From Stutzerimonas stutzeri (GTDB lineage: Bacteria > Pseudomonadota > Gammaproteobacteria > Pseudomonadales > Pseudomonadaceae): a DNA stretch of 64,000 bases. The notes beneath the pieces were generated by a model. That model ran no database searches and was not told the origin of the DNA. It was given only the letters and a program-made list of their open reading frames with translations. The stretch is taken from the NCBI RefSeq assembly GCF_024448935.1, contig NZ_JAMOIE010000017.1:1-64000 (forward strand), read 5' to 3'. The position numbers and the translations under genes are program-made. The first letter of the stretch is position 1. The number at the start of each line of letters is the position of its first letter. Below are positions 36,524 to 43,665 of the stretch, piece by piece.

Positions 36524-36814
36524 ATGGAAGTTCGGGATTCGTTCGGGAAGGCGTTGAGGTTCGTGCGACAGCGTAGGGTGCTGACACAGGAAGATTTCTC
36601 ACTCGTTAGCAGTCGTACCTTCGTAAGCATGCTGGAGCGCGGGACAACGAGCCCGACTCTCGAAAAGCTCGATAGCCTCTGCACGGTGCTCGACATTCAT
36701 CCGGTCACCCTCTTGGCCCTGACCTACTTGCTTGGATCCGAAGCTCCTGAAAGTTTTGAGCAGCTCTTGGAGAAGGTTGGTGAGGAATTGAGAGATCTAG
36801 TCGAACCGGACTGA
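36524..36814 (+). CDS. XRE-family transcriptional regulator
   Basis: 96-aa single-domain Cro/C1-type helix-turn-helix protein: SFGKALRFVRQRRVLTQEDF, then SRTFVSMLERGTTSPTLEKLDSLC, with a short helical tail (PESFEQLLEKVGEELRDLV). ATG 36524 has GGAG 8 nt upstream. The palindromic operator immediately upstream suggests autorepression. Likely controls itself and the divergent minus-strand gene. Confidence 0.85.
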   Translation: MEVRDSFGKALRFVRQRRVLTQEDFSLVSSRTFVSMLERGTTSPTLEKLDSLCTVLDIHPVTLLALTYLLGSEAPESFEQLLEKVGEELRDLVEPD

Positions 36815-36940
36815 TTGCTCAGCGGGGCTGTGTGAGGAGGCGGTTCCGTGACCGCACAGTGAGTGTTGGCATTGGTCCCTCTGTGTCCTGTGGCTGGCCT
36901 GAAGGTCCCGTTTTTGGCAGGGCTGATAGTTTTCGTGGGC

Positions 36941-36964
36941 GTCAGAATATACGTGGATTCTGAC
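36941..36964. promoter_or_regulatory. Inverted repeat before the DUF6088 gene (candidate operator)
   Basis: GTCAGAAT (36941-36948) and ATTCTGAC (36957-36964) form a perfect 8-bp inverted repeat, 8-nt spacer, ending 14 bp before the start codon. AbiEi-type antitoxins bind such repeats for autoregulation, so this is probably the operator of the following gene. Confidence 0.55.
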
Positions 36965-36978
36965 TTTTTGGGGCTCAT

Positions 36979-37578
36979 ATGTCCGTCGCACAAGCTATTT
37001 TAAATCGAGTCAAGCACATGCCAAAGGGGAGGCCCTTTGCCGGTGCGATGTTCGAGCATGTCGGTTCCGGTGCTTCGATCAATACGGCGCTCTCTAGGCT
37101 GGTGCAATCAGGCACGCTGGAGCGATTGGCTCGCGGTGTCTACATGCGCCCTAAAACGAGCAAGTACACCGGCAGGGTGGTGCGCCCGAGTCCGCTGGCT
37201 GTAATGGAGGTCATCACGAAGGCGAACGGCGAGACGATCCAGATGCACGGCGCGGAGGCTGTTCGGAGGTTGGGCCTCAGCACACAGATGCAGGTGTTGC
37301 CGACCTTTTACACCAGCGGATCTACTCGCGAGATCAAGGTTGGCAATGCGGTGGTTCGCCTCCAGCACGTCTCCAAGGATCGCTTGCAGCACGCAGGCAC
37401 GAAGGTAGGGGTGGCGCTTACAGCTCTCCATTACATCGGGAAGGAGGGAGTGTCCGCGAAGGTGGTTTCCAAGATAGTCAACGCGCTGAGCAGCGAAGAG
37501 CTGATTAAGCTCCGGGCCTGTAAGATGCCAGAATGGATGCGATCGGCATTGAGCCATGCCGCCAAGGAAAGTGAGTAG
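36979..37578 (+). CDS. DUF6088 / AbiEi-like antitoxin-type protein, partner absent
   Basis: 199 aa with an N-terminal winged helix (ASINTALSRLVQSGTLERLARGVYMRP) and a C-terminal domain as in DUF6088 and AbiEi antitoxins, which pair with nucleotidyltransferase toxins (AbiEii). The gene looks complete, ending AAKESE, but directly after its stop the sequence becomes an IS256 fragment, so any downstream toxin gene has been lost. An operator-like inverted repeat lies upstream. Could still act as a free repressor. Confidence 0.75.
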   Translation: MSVAQAILNRVKHMPKGRPFAGAMFEHVGSGASINTALSRLVQSGTLERLARGVYMRPKTSKYTGRVVRPSPLAVMEVITKANGETIQMHGAEAVRRLGLSTQMQVLPTFYTSGSTREIKVGNAVVRLQHVSKDRLQHAGTKVGVALTALHYIGKEGVSAKVVSKIVNALSSEELIKLRACKMPEWMRSALSHAAKESE

Positions 37579-37953
37579 TGTTCACCGACTCGATGGCGTT
37601 GGTGGTGTAGATCACCTTGCGGATCTCCGGCGGGAAATCGAAGAACGGTGTGATCCGCGCCCAGTTGCGTCGCCAGGATTGGCCAATCGGCATGTGGTCG
37701 TCGTCCCATTTGGCTTCGAACTCACCGAGGCACAGTTCGGCCTCGTCTGCCGTGCTGGACCGATAAATCCGCTTCAGGTCGGCCGCCGCCTCGGCCCGGC
37801 GCTTCCAGGACACGTAGTTCAGGCTGTGCCTGATCATGTGCACGATGCACAGCTGCACGCTGGTGTGCGAGAACACCATCCTCGATGGCCTCGGGGAAGC
37901 CCTTCAGGCCATCCACGCAGGCGACGAAGACGTCCTGTACGCCGCGATTGAGG
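37579..37953 (-). pseudogene. Internal fragment of an IS256-family transposase, frameshifted
   Basis: Minus strand: LNRGVQDVFVACVDGLKGFPE in one frame, then after a one-base shift near 37870 VQLCIVHMIRHSLNYVSWK to WARITPFFDFPPEIRKVIYTTN in another. This is the centre of a mutator-type (IS256) transposase, including the second catalytic Asp region (VDGLKG). Both termini are missing and it abuts the DUF6088 stop. Same orientation as the N-terminal remnant at 14402-14479. The stretch 37954-38124 after it shows no recognisable gene. Confidence 0.85.
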
Positions 37954-38124
37954 GCTTAGCCAGCGCAGCAGGATCCACTTGCAGCAAAGGGGGAAGAGAC
38001 ATGCCCATGGTTCGGCCCGACATTCTTCTGACTAAGCCCGGCGTCGTCGAACCTGCTCATAGCGTTGCTTGCCACTGGAGTCAGGCTTAAAGTCAGAGCT
38101 CTTCATCTTTTGCAGAGATTGAGT

Positions 38125-38595
38125 ATGGATCAGTCTTCCGCCGCTAGCTCGCGCAGCAGCAACGTAGCCGCGAATCCCATGCAGGTACTCCTCAATGAGC
38201 GAGTCGACCCTGACGATCCGCTTGCAGTCTATCGCCTGATTGAGGTCGGCCTTGCGCCGGAAGACGTCCTGCGCTTGGTTGATGCGGTGGAGCTGCTGAA
38301 AGGCAAAGCTGTTCTTGCCAAGGTCATCGGCATGACCGAACGCACACTGCGGCACCGGGCTAAGGCACAGCGCATGGCCCTAACTTCTGACCAGAGCAGC
38401 AAGGTTATGCGCTTTGCAGAGATCCTATCGAAGGCTGAGGAAGTGCTGGGTAGCAGAGAAGCTGCTGAACGCTGGCTGGTTAAGCCGCTGTTTGGATTCG
38501 AAGGCAGGACGCCGCTTGATCTGCTGAGCAACTCGTTTGGGGAGCGAATGCTGGAGGATCTGTTGACCCGCATCGAATTCGGTGTTTACCAGTGA
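38125..38595 (+). CDS. Xre/MbcA/ParS-type antitoxin (DUF2384), toxin lost
   Basis: 156 aa from the ATG at 38125. N-terminal helix-turn-helix-like region (KAVLAKVIGMTERTLRHRAKAQ) and a C-terminal toxin-binding domain with KAEEVLGSREAAERWLVKPL, FGFEGRTPLDLLSNSFG, typical of antitoxins of RES-domain toxins. The toxin gene normally overlaps the antitoxin stop. Here a GTGA overlap exists but the frame ends after 18 codons, and greB follows. An orphan antitoxin is the likely status. Confidence 0.8.
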   Translation: MDQSSAASSRSSNVAANPMQVLLNERVDPDDPLAVYRLIEVGLAPEDVLRLVDAVELLKGKAVLAKVIGMTERTLRHRAKAQRMALTSDQSSKVMRFAEILSKAEEVLGSREAAERWLVKPLFGFEGRTPLDLLSNSFGERMLEDLLTRIEFGVYQ

Positions 38596-38648
38596 TCCGG
38601 CCGAAGCCTCAGATTGTCTTCCAGAGCCAGACCAACGTTTCCAATTGA
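38592..38648 (+). pseudogene. Residual start of a RES-type toxin gene (putative)
   Basis: GTG at 38592 overlaps the antitoxin stop (GTGA) and opens a frame VIRPKPQIVFQSQTNVSN followed by TGA. Overlapping start of this kind is the normal arrangement for RES toxin genes. The frame is too short to identify, so the call rests on position. Confidence 0.3.
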
Positions 38649-38673
38649 CACTCCACACACAGCGAGAAAATTG

Positions 38674-39147
38674 TTGAGTACAAATCTCATCACAAAGCAA
38701 GGGTATGAAGCTTTGAAAGAGGAGCTGGATCATCTGTGGAGGGTTTACCGACCAGAGATAACACAGAAGGTCACCTGGGCTGCGTCTCTTGGTGATCGCA
38801 GTGAAAACGCTGACTACCAGTACAACAAGAAGCTGCTGCGCGAGATTGATCGCCGTGTTCGCTACCTGCGCAAGCGCTTGGAAGACATGCGGGTTGTGGA
38901 GTACGCACCTTCGCAGGAGGGGCGAGTCTTCTTCGGTGCTTGGGTTGAAATTGAGAACGAAGCTGGGGATCTAAAGCGGTTCAGAATCGTAGGGTACGAC
39001 GAGATCTATGGTCGTAAGGACTACATCTCAATCGACTCACCGATGGCGAGGGCCCTTCTCAAGAAGGAGGTTGGCGACGAGGCGATCGTGCATACTCCTC
39101 AAGGCGAGGCGTGTTGGTGGGTCAATGTCATCGAATACGAGAAATAG
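38674..39147 (+). CDS. greB: Transcript-cleavage factor GreB, island-borne copy
   Basis: 157-aa GreB with the catalytic acidic loop GDRSENADY at the coiled-coil tip and a complete C-terminal domain (FGAWVEIENEAG, FRIVGYDEIYGRKDYISIDSPMARALLKKEVGDEA). It closely resembles enteric-type GreB (VTWAASLGDRSENADYQYNKK) and differs clearly from the split native gene (SENAEYTYGKKMLREIDSR). The start is TTG at 38674, matching the usual N-terminus (STNLITKQGYEALKEEL). It lies at the right end of the island, 88 bp from the crossover core, and probably restores GreB function lost by insertion. It releases backtracked RNA polymerase. Confidence 0.92.
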   Translation: MSTNLITKQGYEALKEELDHLWRVYRPEITQKVTWAASLGDRSENADYQYNKKLLREIDRRVRYLRKRLEDMRVVEYAPSQEGRVFFGAWVEIENEAGDLKRFRIVGYDEIYGRKDYISIDSPMARALLKKEVGDEAIVHTPQGEACWWVNVIEYEK

Positions 39148-39231
39148 TATGGCTTATCTAGTATGCGTACTATTTTTATCTGTATGAATTACAAGAGATT
39201 TTTTAGACTTAGTATGGCGCTTGGGGCGATA
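39145..39231. other. Right island end: repeated TAGTATG motifs and terminal arm
   Basis: TAGTATG occurs at 39145-39151, 39159-39165 (within TAGTATGCGTACTA) and 39210-39216; TAGTATGGC is repeated at the first and third. The terminal arm GCTTGGGGCGATA (39219-39231) is the imperfect inverse of the left arm (10 of 13 match), and CATACTA at 7751-7757 is the inverse of TAGTATG. These look like recombinase and accessory-factor sites of an attR region. The first motif overlaps the greB stop codon. Confidence 0.6.
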
Positions 39232-39234
39232 ACA

Positions 39235-39240
39235 TGTATT
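39235..39240. other. Right attachment core (attR) of the GMT island
   Basis: TGTATT here matches 7728-7733. To its right the sequence continues as native greB (minus-strand reading GDRSENAEY). Replacing the island by a single core restores the greB frame. Confidence 0.85.
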
Positions 39241-39406
39241 CGGCGTTTTCCGAGCGGTCGCCTTGTGCCGCTGCTTCGCTGACCGACTGGGTGACCTGAG
39301 GACGTTTCACGTGCCACAGTTCATGCAGCTCGGCGCGCAGCCTCGCTTCGCCTTCGGGGGTGATCAGCGGGGTGCCGGCAGGGCGAGGTGGACGATAACG
39401 GCTCAT
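39241..39406 (-). pseudogene. greB: Native greB, 5' fragment (right of the island)
   Basis: Minus strand from ATG 39406: [20 protein letters not shown] onward to GDRSENAEY, the first 55 codons of the host greB. The frame reads on into the island for 10 more codons (MLSPQAPY end) and stops at 39209. The truncated product would hold only part of the coiled coil, including the acidic tip but no C-terminal domain. Continues at 7733 on the other side of the island. Confidence 0.93.
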
Positions 39407-39469
39407 GGAGTTTCCGATTCAGGCACGGGCTGGGCATTCTACAGGCTGCAAACGCGCTGCCTGCTCCGG

Positions 39470-41971
39470 TCAGTTTTCACGCAGCACATTCAGCGGGCTG
39501 GCATTAACGGCTCGCCGCGTTCCCAGCACGCCCGCCGCACCGACCAGCAGCGCGCCGACCAGCGGTAGCAGTAGCAGCCATGGATGCGGCTGCCAGCGAA
39601 GATCGAAGACGAAGTGATAGAGCAGGGCGCTGACCAGTTCACAAGCCAATGCGGCAAGTACACCGCTGGCGGCGCCCAATACCCCGAATTCGGTACGTCT
39701 GGCTCTGATCAATAATGTCCGCTCCGCCCCGAGCGCTCGGAGCAGTGCACCTTGACGAATCCGTTCGTCCAGCGTCGCTTGTAGACCGGCGAACAATACC
39801 GCCAGGCCTGCCGCCAGCACGAACATCAGCACGTATTCGACCGCTAGCGAAACCTGCGACAGGATGCTGCGCAACTGGCTGAGCAAGGCTTCGACCTGCA
39901 ATATCGTTGCGGACGGAAAATCCCTGGCCAGCTGTACCAGCTCGCGATCCTCCCCTTCGGGCAGGTGAAAGCTGGTCATGTAGGTGGCGGGTACGTCTTG
40001 CAAGGTTTGCGGCTCGAAGATCATGTAGAAGTTGGGCTGAAAGCTGTCCCAGTTGACCTCCCGCAGGCTGCTCACGCCGACGTCGCGGGTGAGCCCGCCC
40101 ACTGTGAAGCTGAGTCGGTCACCCAGCTGCACCTGAAGGCTCTCGGCCAGCTCGGCTTCCACTGACACGCCAGGCAGTTCGCCTCCCGCCGAGGGCCACC
40201 ATTGGCCGGCGGTTAGGCGATTGTCGGCCGGTAATTCCTGGGCCCAGGTCAGGCTCAGGTCCCGACGAATCGCACGCTCGCCCTGGCTTTCCTTGCTGAC
40301 CAGCTGGCGCACCGGCTCGCCGTTGATGGCAACCAGGCGACCCGGTACCACCGGATACAAAGGCGCGACGTGATCGGAGAGTGCCTCGATACGTGTGGCG
40401 AATGCGTCCCGGTCGGCGGGCAGGACGTTCAGGACGAAATGGTTGGGGGCGTCATCCGGCAACTGGTTCTGCCAGGTGTCGAGCAGTTCGCCGCGCAGCA
40501 GCCCTATCAGCGCCATGGCGAGCAGGATCAGGCCGAAAGCCAGCGACTGACCAGCCGCCGCCAGCGGATGTCGGAGCAGTTGCCCGAGCCCTAAACGCCA
40601 TGTCAGCGACGCCCCGGACAGCGCTCGACGCAGCCCTTTCAGTGCCAGCAAAAGCAATCCGCCAAGGATCACGGTGGCGAGCAGACCACCCCCCAGCAGC
40701 GCGAGGGTTATCTTCAGATCCAGACTGAGCCGCCACATGATCAAGCCAAGGGCGATTACGGCGGCGCCATACACCAGCCAGGAGCTTGGCGGGATCGGCA
40801 ACATGTCGCGGCGCAGCACCCGCAGCGGTGGCACACGACCGAGCGCGGCCAGGGGCGGCAATGCGAAACCGGCCAGCGCAACCAGGCCGGTCGCAATTCC
40901 CGCCAGGGCCGGCCAGAGCGTGGCCGGTGGCACTTCGCTGACCACGAGTTCGCGCAGGAGGAAGAACAACCCATGTTGCGCGGCCCAGCCCAGCAGCGCG
41001 CCAGCCGTGCTGGCCAGCAGCCCGAGGTAAGCGAGTTGCAGGGAGTAGAGCATCAGTGCTTCGCGGCGTGACAGACCGAGGCAGCGCAACAGCGCGCTGG
41101 CATCGAAGCGGCGCGCCGCGAAACGCGCGGCCGACAGGGCCACTGCGACACCCGCCAGCAGCACGGCGGCCAGGCTGGCCAGGTTCAGGTAGCGCTCGGC
41201 GCGCCCCAGCGCGCCCCCGATTTGGCGGTTGCCGTCTTTGGCTGTCTCGATGCGCTGGTGTGGTTGCAGGTCGGCTCTGATGCGCTCTGCATAAGCTCCC
41301 AGCTGTTCGGGCGAACCGCGCCAGAGTTCGCGATAGCTCACGCGGCTGCCGGGCTGCACCACACCGGCGGCCTCGAGATCGTCGAGATGCATCAGCACGC
41401 GTGGCGTCAAGCTGGAGAAATCGCCGACACGATCAGGTTCGTAAGTCAGCACGCGGGTCAGCCGCAGCGGCTTGTTACCTACCTCTATCTGATCGCCGAT
41501 CTCCAGGTTGAGGGCGGCGAACAGGCGCGCTTCGGCCCAGGCTTCGCCTGGCTGCGGGCCTGGACCTGGTTGTTCCGGCTGGTAGGGCGCAGCCGCACTG
41601 CGAAGCTCTCCGCGTAACGGATAGTTATCGTCAGCGGCCTTGACGCTGGTCAGCTGCAGGTCGTCATCCGTTGCGACAACACTGGAGAACTCAACTACCC
41701 GAGCGTGCTGGAGTTGTAGTCGCTCGCCTGCCTCGACCTGTTCGGGTTCGGCGGGCGCGCTGCCGCGCAGCACGAGATCGGCGCCCAGAAACTCGGTTGC
41801 ACGCAGCAGCATGGCGTCGTTCAGGCGCGCGCCGAAATAGCCAATAGCCGTGCTGGCCGCGACCGCGATCAACAGCGCGAAGAACAATACGCGCAACTCA
41901 CCGGCGCGCGCATCACGCAACAGCTGACGCAGCGCTAGCGTCGCCAAGCGGCTGGCGGACAGATTCTTCAT
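39470..41971 (-). CDS. ABC transporter permease (YbbP/FtsX-like)
   Basis: 833-aa membrane protein with an N-terminal transmembrane helix (LRVLFFALLIAVAASTAIGYF), a large periplasmic region and two FtsX-type bundles; the C-terminal one includes LSLAVEYVLMFVLAAGLAVLFAG. This is the MacB-FtsX-YbbP type, which moves or extracts envelope lipids or proteins and does not import. It overlaps the ATPase gene by 4 nt (both minus strand). With divergent tesA it forms the conserved ybbP-ybbA-tesA arrangement. Confidence 0.9.
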   Translation of the reverse strand: MKNLSASRLATLALRQLLRDARAGELRVLFFALLIAVAASTAIGYFGARLNDAMLLRATEFLGADLVLRGSAPAEPEQVEAGERLQLQHARVVEFSSVVATDDDLQLTSVKAADDNYPLRGELRSAAAPYQPEQPGPGPQPGEAWAEARLFAALNLEIGDQIEVGNKPLRLTRVLTYEPDRVGDFSSLTPRVLMHLDDLEAAGVVQPGSRVSYRELWRGSPEQLGAYAERIRADLQPHQRIETAKDGNRQIGGALGRAERYLNLASLAAVLLAGVAVALSAARFAARRFDASALLRCLGLSRREALMLYSLQLAYLGLLASTAGALLGWAAQHGLFFLLRELVVSEVPPATLWPALAGIATGLVALAGFALPPLAALGRVPPLRVLRRDMLPIPPSSWLVYGAAVIALGLIMWRLSLDLKITLALLGGGLLATVILGGLLLLALKGLRRALSGASLTWRLGLGQLLRHPLAAAGQSLAFGLILLAMALIGLLRGELLDTWQNQLPDDAPNHFVLNVLPADRDAFATRIEALSDHVAPLYPVVPGRLVAINGEPVRQLVSKESQGERAIRRDLSLTWAQELPADNRLTAGQWWPSAGGELPGVSVEAELAESLQVQLGDRLSFTVGGLTRDVGVSSLREVNWDSFQPNFYMIFEPQTLQDVPATYMTSFHLPEGEDRELVQLARDFPSATILQVEALLSQLRSILSQVSLAVEYVLMFVLAAGLAVLFAGLQATLDERIRQGALLRALGAERTLLIRARRTEFGVLGAASGVLAALACELVSALLYHFVFDLRWQPHPWLLLLPLVGALLVGAAGVLGTRRAVNASPLNVLREN

Positions 41972-42654
41972 CGGCTCAACTCATCGAGGAGTTGGCGGCC
42001 GCCTTCCAGGCGGAGCAGACGCTGGCAACGCTGGGCCAAGCGTTCGTCATGGGTCACCAGCACTAGCGTCGTGCCGCGTTCGCGGTTGAGTTCGAACAAC
42101 AGCTCGGTGATGGTTGCGCCCGTCTGACTGTCGAGGTTGCCGGTCGGCTCATCGGCGAACAGCACCGCCGGTTCCGCGGCGAATGCGCGGGCCACGGCGA
42201 CACGCTGTTGTTCGCCACCTGACAATTGCCTCGGATAATGATGCAGACGCGCGCCTAGGCCGACCCGGTCGAGCAATTCGGTAGCTTTCGCCTGTGCGTC
42301 ACGGCGGCCATGCAGTTCCAGCGGCAGCATGACGTTTTCCAGGGCGTTGAGACTGTCGAGCAGCTGAAATGATTGAAAGACGAAGCCGACGTGTTCAGCT
42401 CGCACGCGTGCCCGCTGGTCTTCGTCGAGAGCGCCAAGCAGGTGGCCGGCCAGGTGCACCTCGCCAGAGCTGGGCAGGTCCAGGCCAGCCAACAAGCCGA
42501 GCAGCGTCGATTTACCAGAACCGGACGTGCCGACTATCGCGAGGCTGTCGCCGCTGTCGAGACTCAATGACACATCGTCCAGTATCGCCAGCTCGCCTTC
42601 CGCGCTGGGTACCGCTTTGCTAAGGTTCCTGGCGTAAAGAATGCTGGCGCTCAT
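41968..42654 (-). CDS. ybbA: ABC transporter ATP-binding protein YbbA-like
   Basis: 228-aa LolD/MacB-type ATPase. Walker [10 protein letters not shown] near residue 43, signature LSGGEQQR near 143, Walker [14 protein letters not shown] near 163 and switch His in VTHDERLA. Its start codon is only 10 bp from that of divergent tesA, so promoters must overlap neighbouring coding DNA. Acts with the downstream permease. Confidence 0.92.
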   Translation of the reverse strand: MSASILYARNLSKAVPSAEGELAILDDVSLSLDSGDSLAIVGTSGSGKSTLLGLLAGLDLPSSGEVHLAGHLLGALDEDQRARVRAEHVGFVFQSFQLLDSLNALENVMLPLELHGRRDAQAKATELLDRVGLGARLHHYPRQLSGGEQQRVAVARAFAAEPAVLFADEPTGNLDSQTGATITELLFELNRERGTTLVLVTHDERLAQRCQRLLRLEGGRQLLDELSR

Positions 42655-42664
42655 GGAGATTCCG

Positions 42665-43270
42665 ATGCGAAATTGGCTGAAAGGTGGGGTCCTGGTTTTG
42701 CTGTGCTGGGCTCAGGGCGCCTTGGCGGGAACGGTGTTGGTGGTCGGGGATAGTATCAGTGCCGCTTTCGGGCTGGAAACCAGCCAGGGCTGGGTGCAGC
42801 TGCTTCAGCAACGCCTTGATACAGAGAATCTCGATCATCGGGTGGTGAACGCTTCGATCAGCGGCGACACCAGCGCTGGAGGACTGGCGAGGCTGCCTGC
42901 GTTACTGGAGGAATATGATCCGCAAGTGGTCATTATCGAACTGGGTGGCAATGATGGGCTGCGTGGTCAGCCGCCGAGACAACTGAATCGAAACCTGGCA
43001 GCCATGGTCGACCTGTCACGCGAGGCCGATGCCAAGGTCGTGTTGCTCGGTATGCGCTTGCCACCCAACCTGGGACATCGTTACACAACTGCATTTGCCG
43101 ACGCGTTCGACTCGCTTGCGGACGAGCAGAACCTTCCATATGTCCCGTTTTTTCTCGAAGGTGTCGGCGGCGTTGAGGGCATGATGCAAGCCGATCGCAT
43201 CCATCCCACTGCGAGTGCGCAGCAGCAGTTGCTGGACAACGTCTGGCCGGTGCTCGAACCCTTGCTTTGA
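42665..43270 (+). CDS. tesA: Arylesterase / lysophospholipase TesA (GDSL hydrolase)
   Basis: 201-aa secreted SGNH hydrolase. Signal peptide about residues 1-21 (LKGGVLVLLCWAQGALAG), then block I VVGDSISAAFG with the nucleophilic serine, GxND as GGNDGLRG, and the Asp-His pair in DRIHPT. The ATG at 42665 has GGAG upstream. Hydrolyses thioesters and lysophospholipids in the periplasm. Divergent from ybbA as in related genomes. Confidence 0.93.
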   Translation: MRNWLKGGVLVLLCWAQGALAGTVLVVGDSISAAFGLETSQGWVQLLQQRLDTENLDHRVVNASISGDTSAGGLARLPALLEEYDPQVVIIELGGNDGLRGQPPRQLNRNLAAMVDLSREADAKVVLLGMRLPPNLGHRYTTAFADAFDSLADEQNLPYVPFFLEGVGGVEGMMQADRIHPTASAQQQLLDNVWPVLEPLL

Positions 43271-43315
43271 AATGCGCGCGCGGCTACTGTCGCGCCCCGC
43301 GAATCGGAGCCTCGG

Positions 43316-43597
43316 ATGCCGCGCCCAGCCTGGACCCTTTTTGCCTATCGCCTCATCGTTCCAGACGAGCAGTTCGACCTCTTTGCCTGTCACGAAAATC
43401 GGCTGCACTTGGCATTACGGCAACTTGAGTTGAATGGTCAGGTCGATCGCACGCTCTGTGGCGGTTTTCTTCCAGCGCGCCCGCTCTGGCAAGACATCGA
43501 GCGCTCGATTCTGAAAGATCGCCGCCTCTGTCCCGTTTGTCGTGAAGCACTTGGGGCACAGCTTAAAGGCCTTCCGTCTGCCGTCAGCGCCTGGTAG
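43316..43597 (+). CDS. Conserved hypothetical protein
   Basis: 93 aa: PRPAWTLFAYRLIVPDEQF and the end RRLCPVCREALGAQLKGL. A CxxC pair near the C-terminus is the only motif. It lies between tesA and the L,D-transpeptidase, where similar small ORFs occur in pseudomonads. Function unknown. Confidence 0.65.
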   Translation: MPRPAWTLFAYRLIVPDEQFDLFACHENRLHLALRQLELNGQVDRTLCGGFLPARPLWQDIERSILKDRRLCPVCREALGAQLKGLPSAVSAW

Positions 43598-43665
43598 CTC
43601 GGCGGCCGTCAGCGGTTCGAGTATAATTGCCGCCAACATGAACACTTTCCCAAGGAAATCCCTGA

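Larger units (their letters stand above)
7734..39240. mobile_element. Gamma-mobile-trio genomic island carrying type I BREX, inserted in greB
   Basis: A 31,507-bp element bounded by TGTATT repeats inside greB. It opens with a three-gene GMT recombination module (gmtY, gmtZ, gmtX) and closes with a second, complete greB. Cargo: a type I BREX operon with two nested accessory modules, small-protein and regulator genes, antitoxin-like orphans and IS256 fragments. Base composition is patchy: the recombinase genes, the two GTPases and the ATPase-TOPRIM pair are visibly richer in A+T than the BREX core genes and the chromosome. No conjugation or replication genes are seen. Confidence 0.92.

Noticed and set aside
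38674-39147. Idea that the second greB is a simple duplication of the native gene
   Set aside because: The two differ widely in sequence (YTYGKKMLREIDSRVRFLTKRLEK against YQYNKKLLREIDRRVRYLRKRLED nearby and more elsewhere), so it is an imported homologue.
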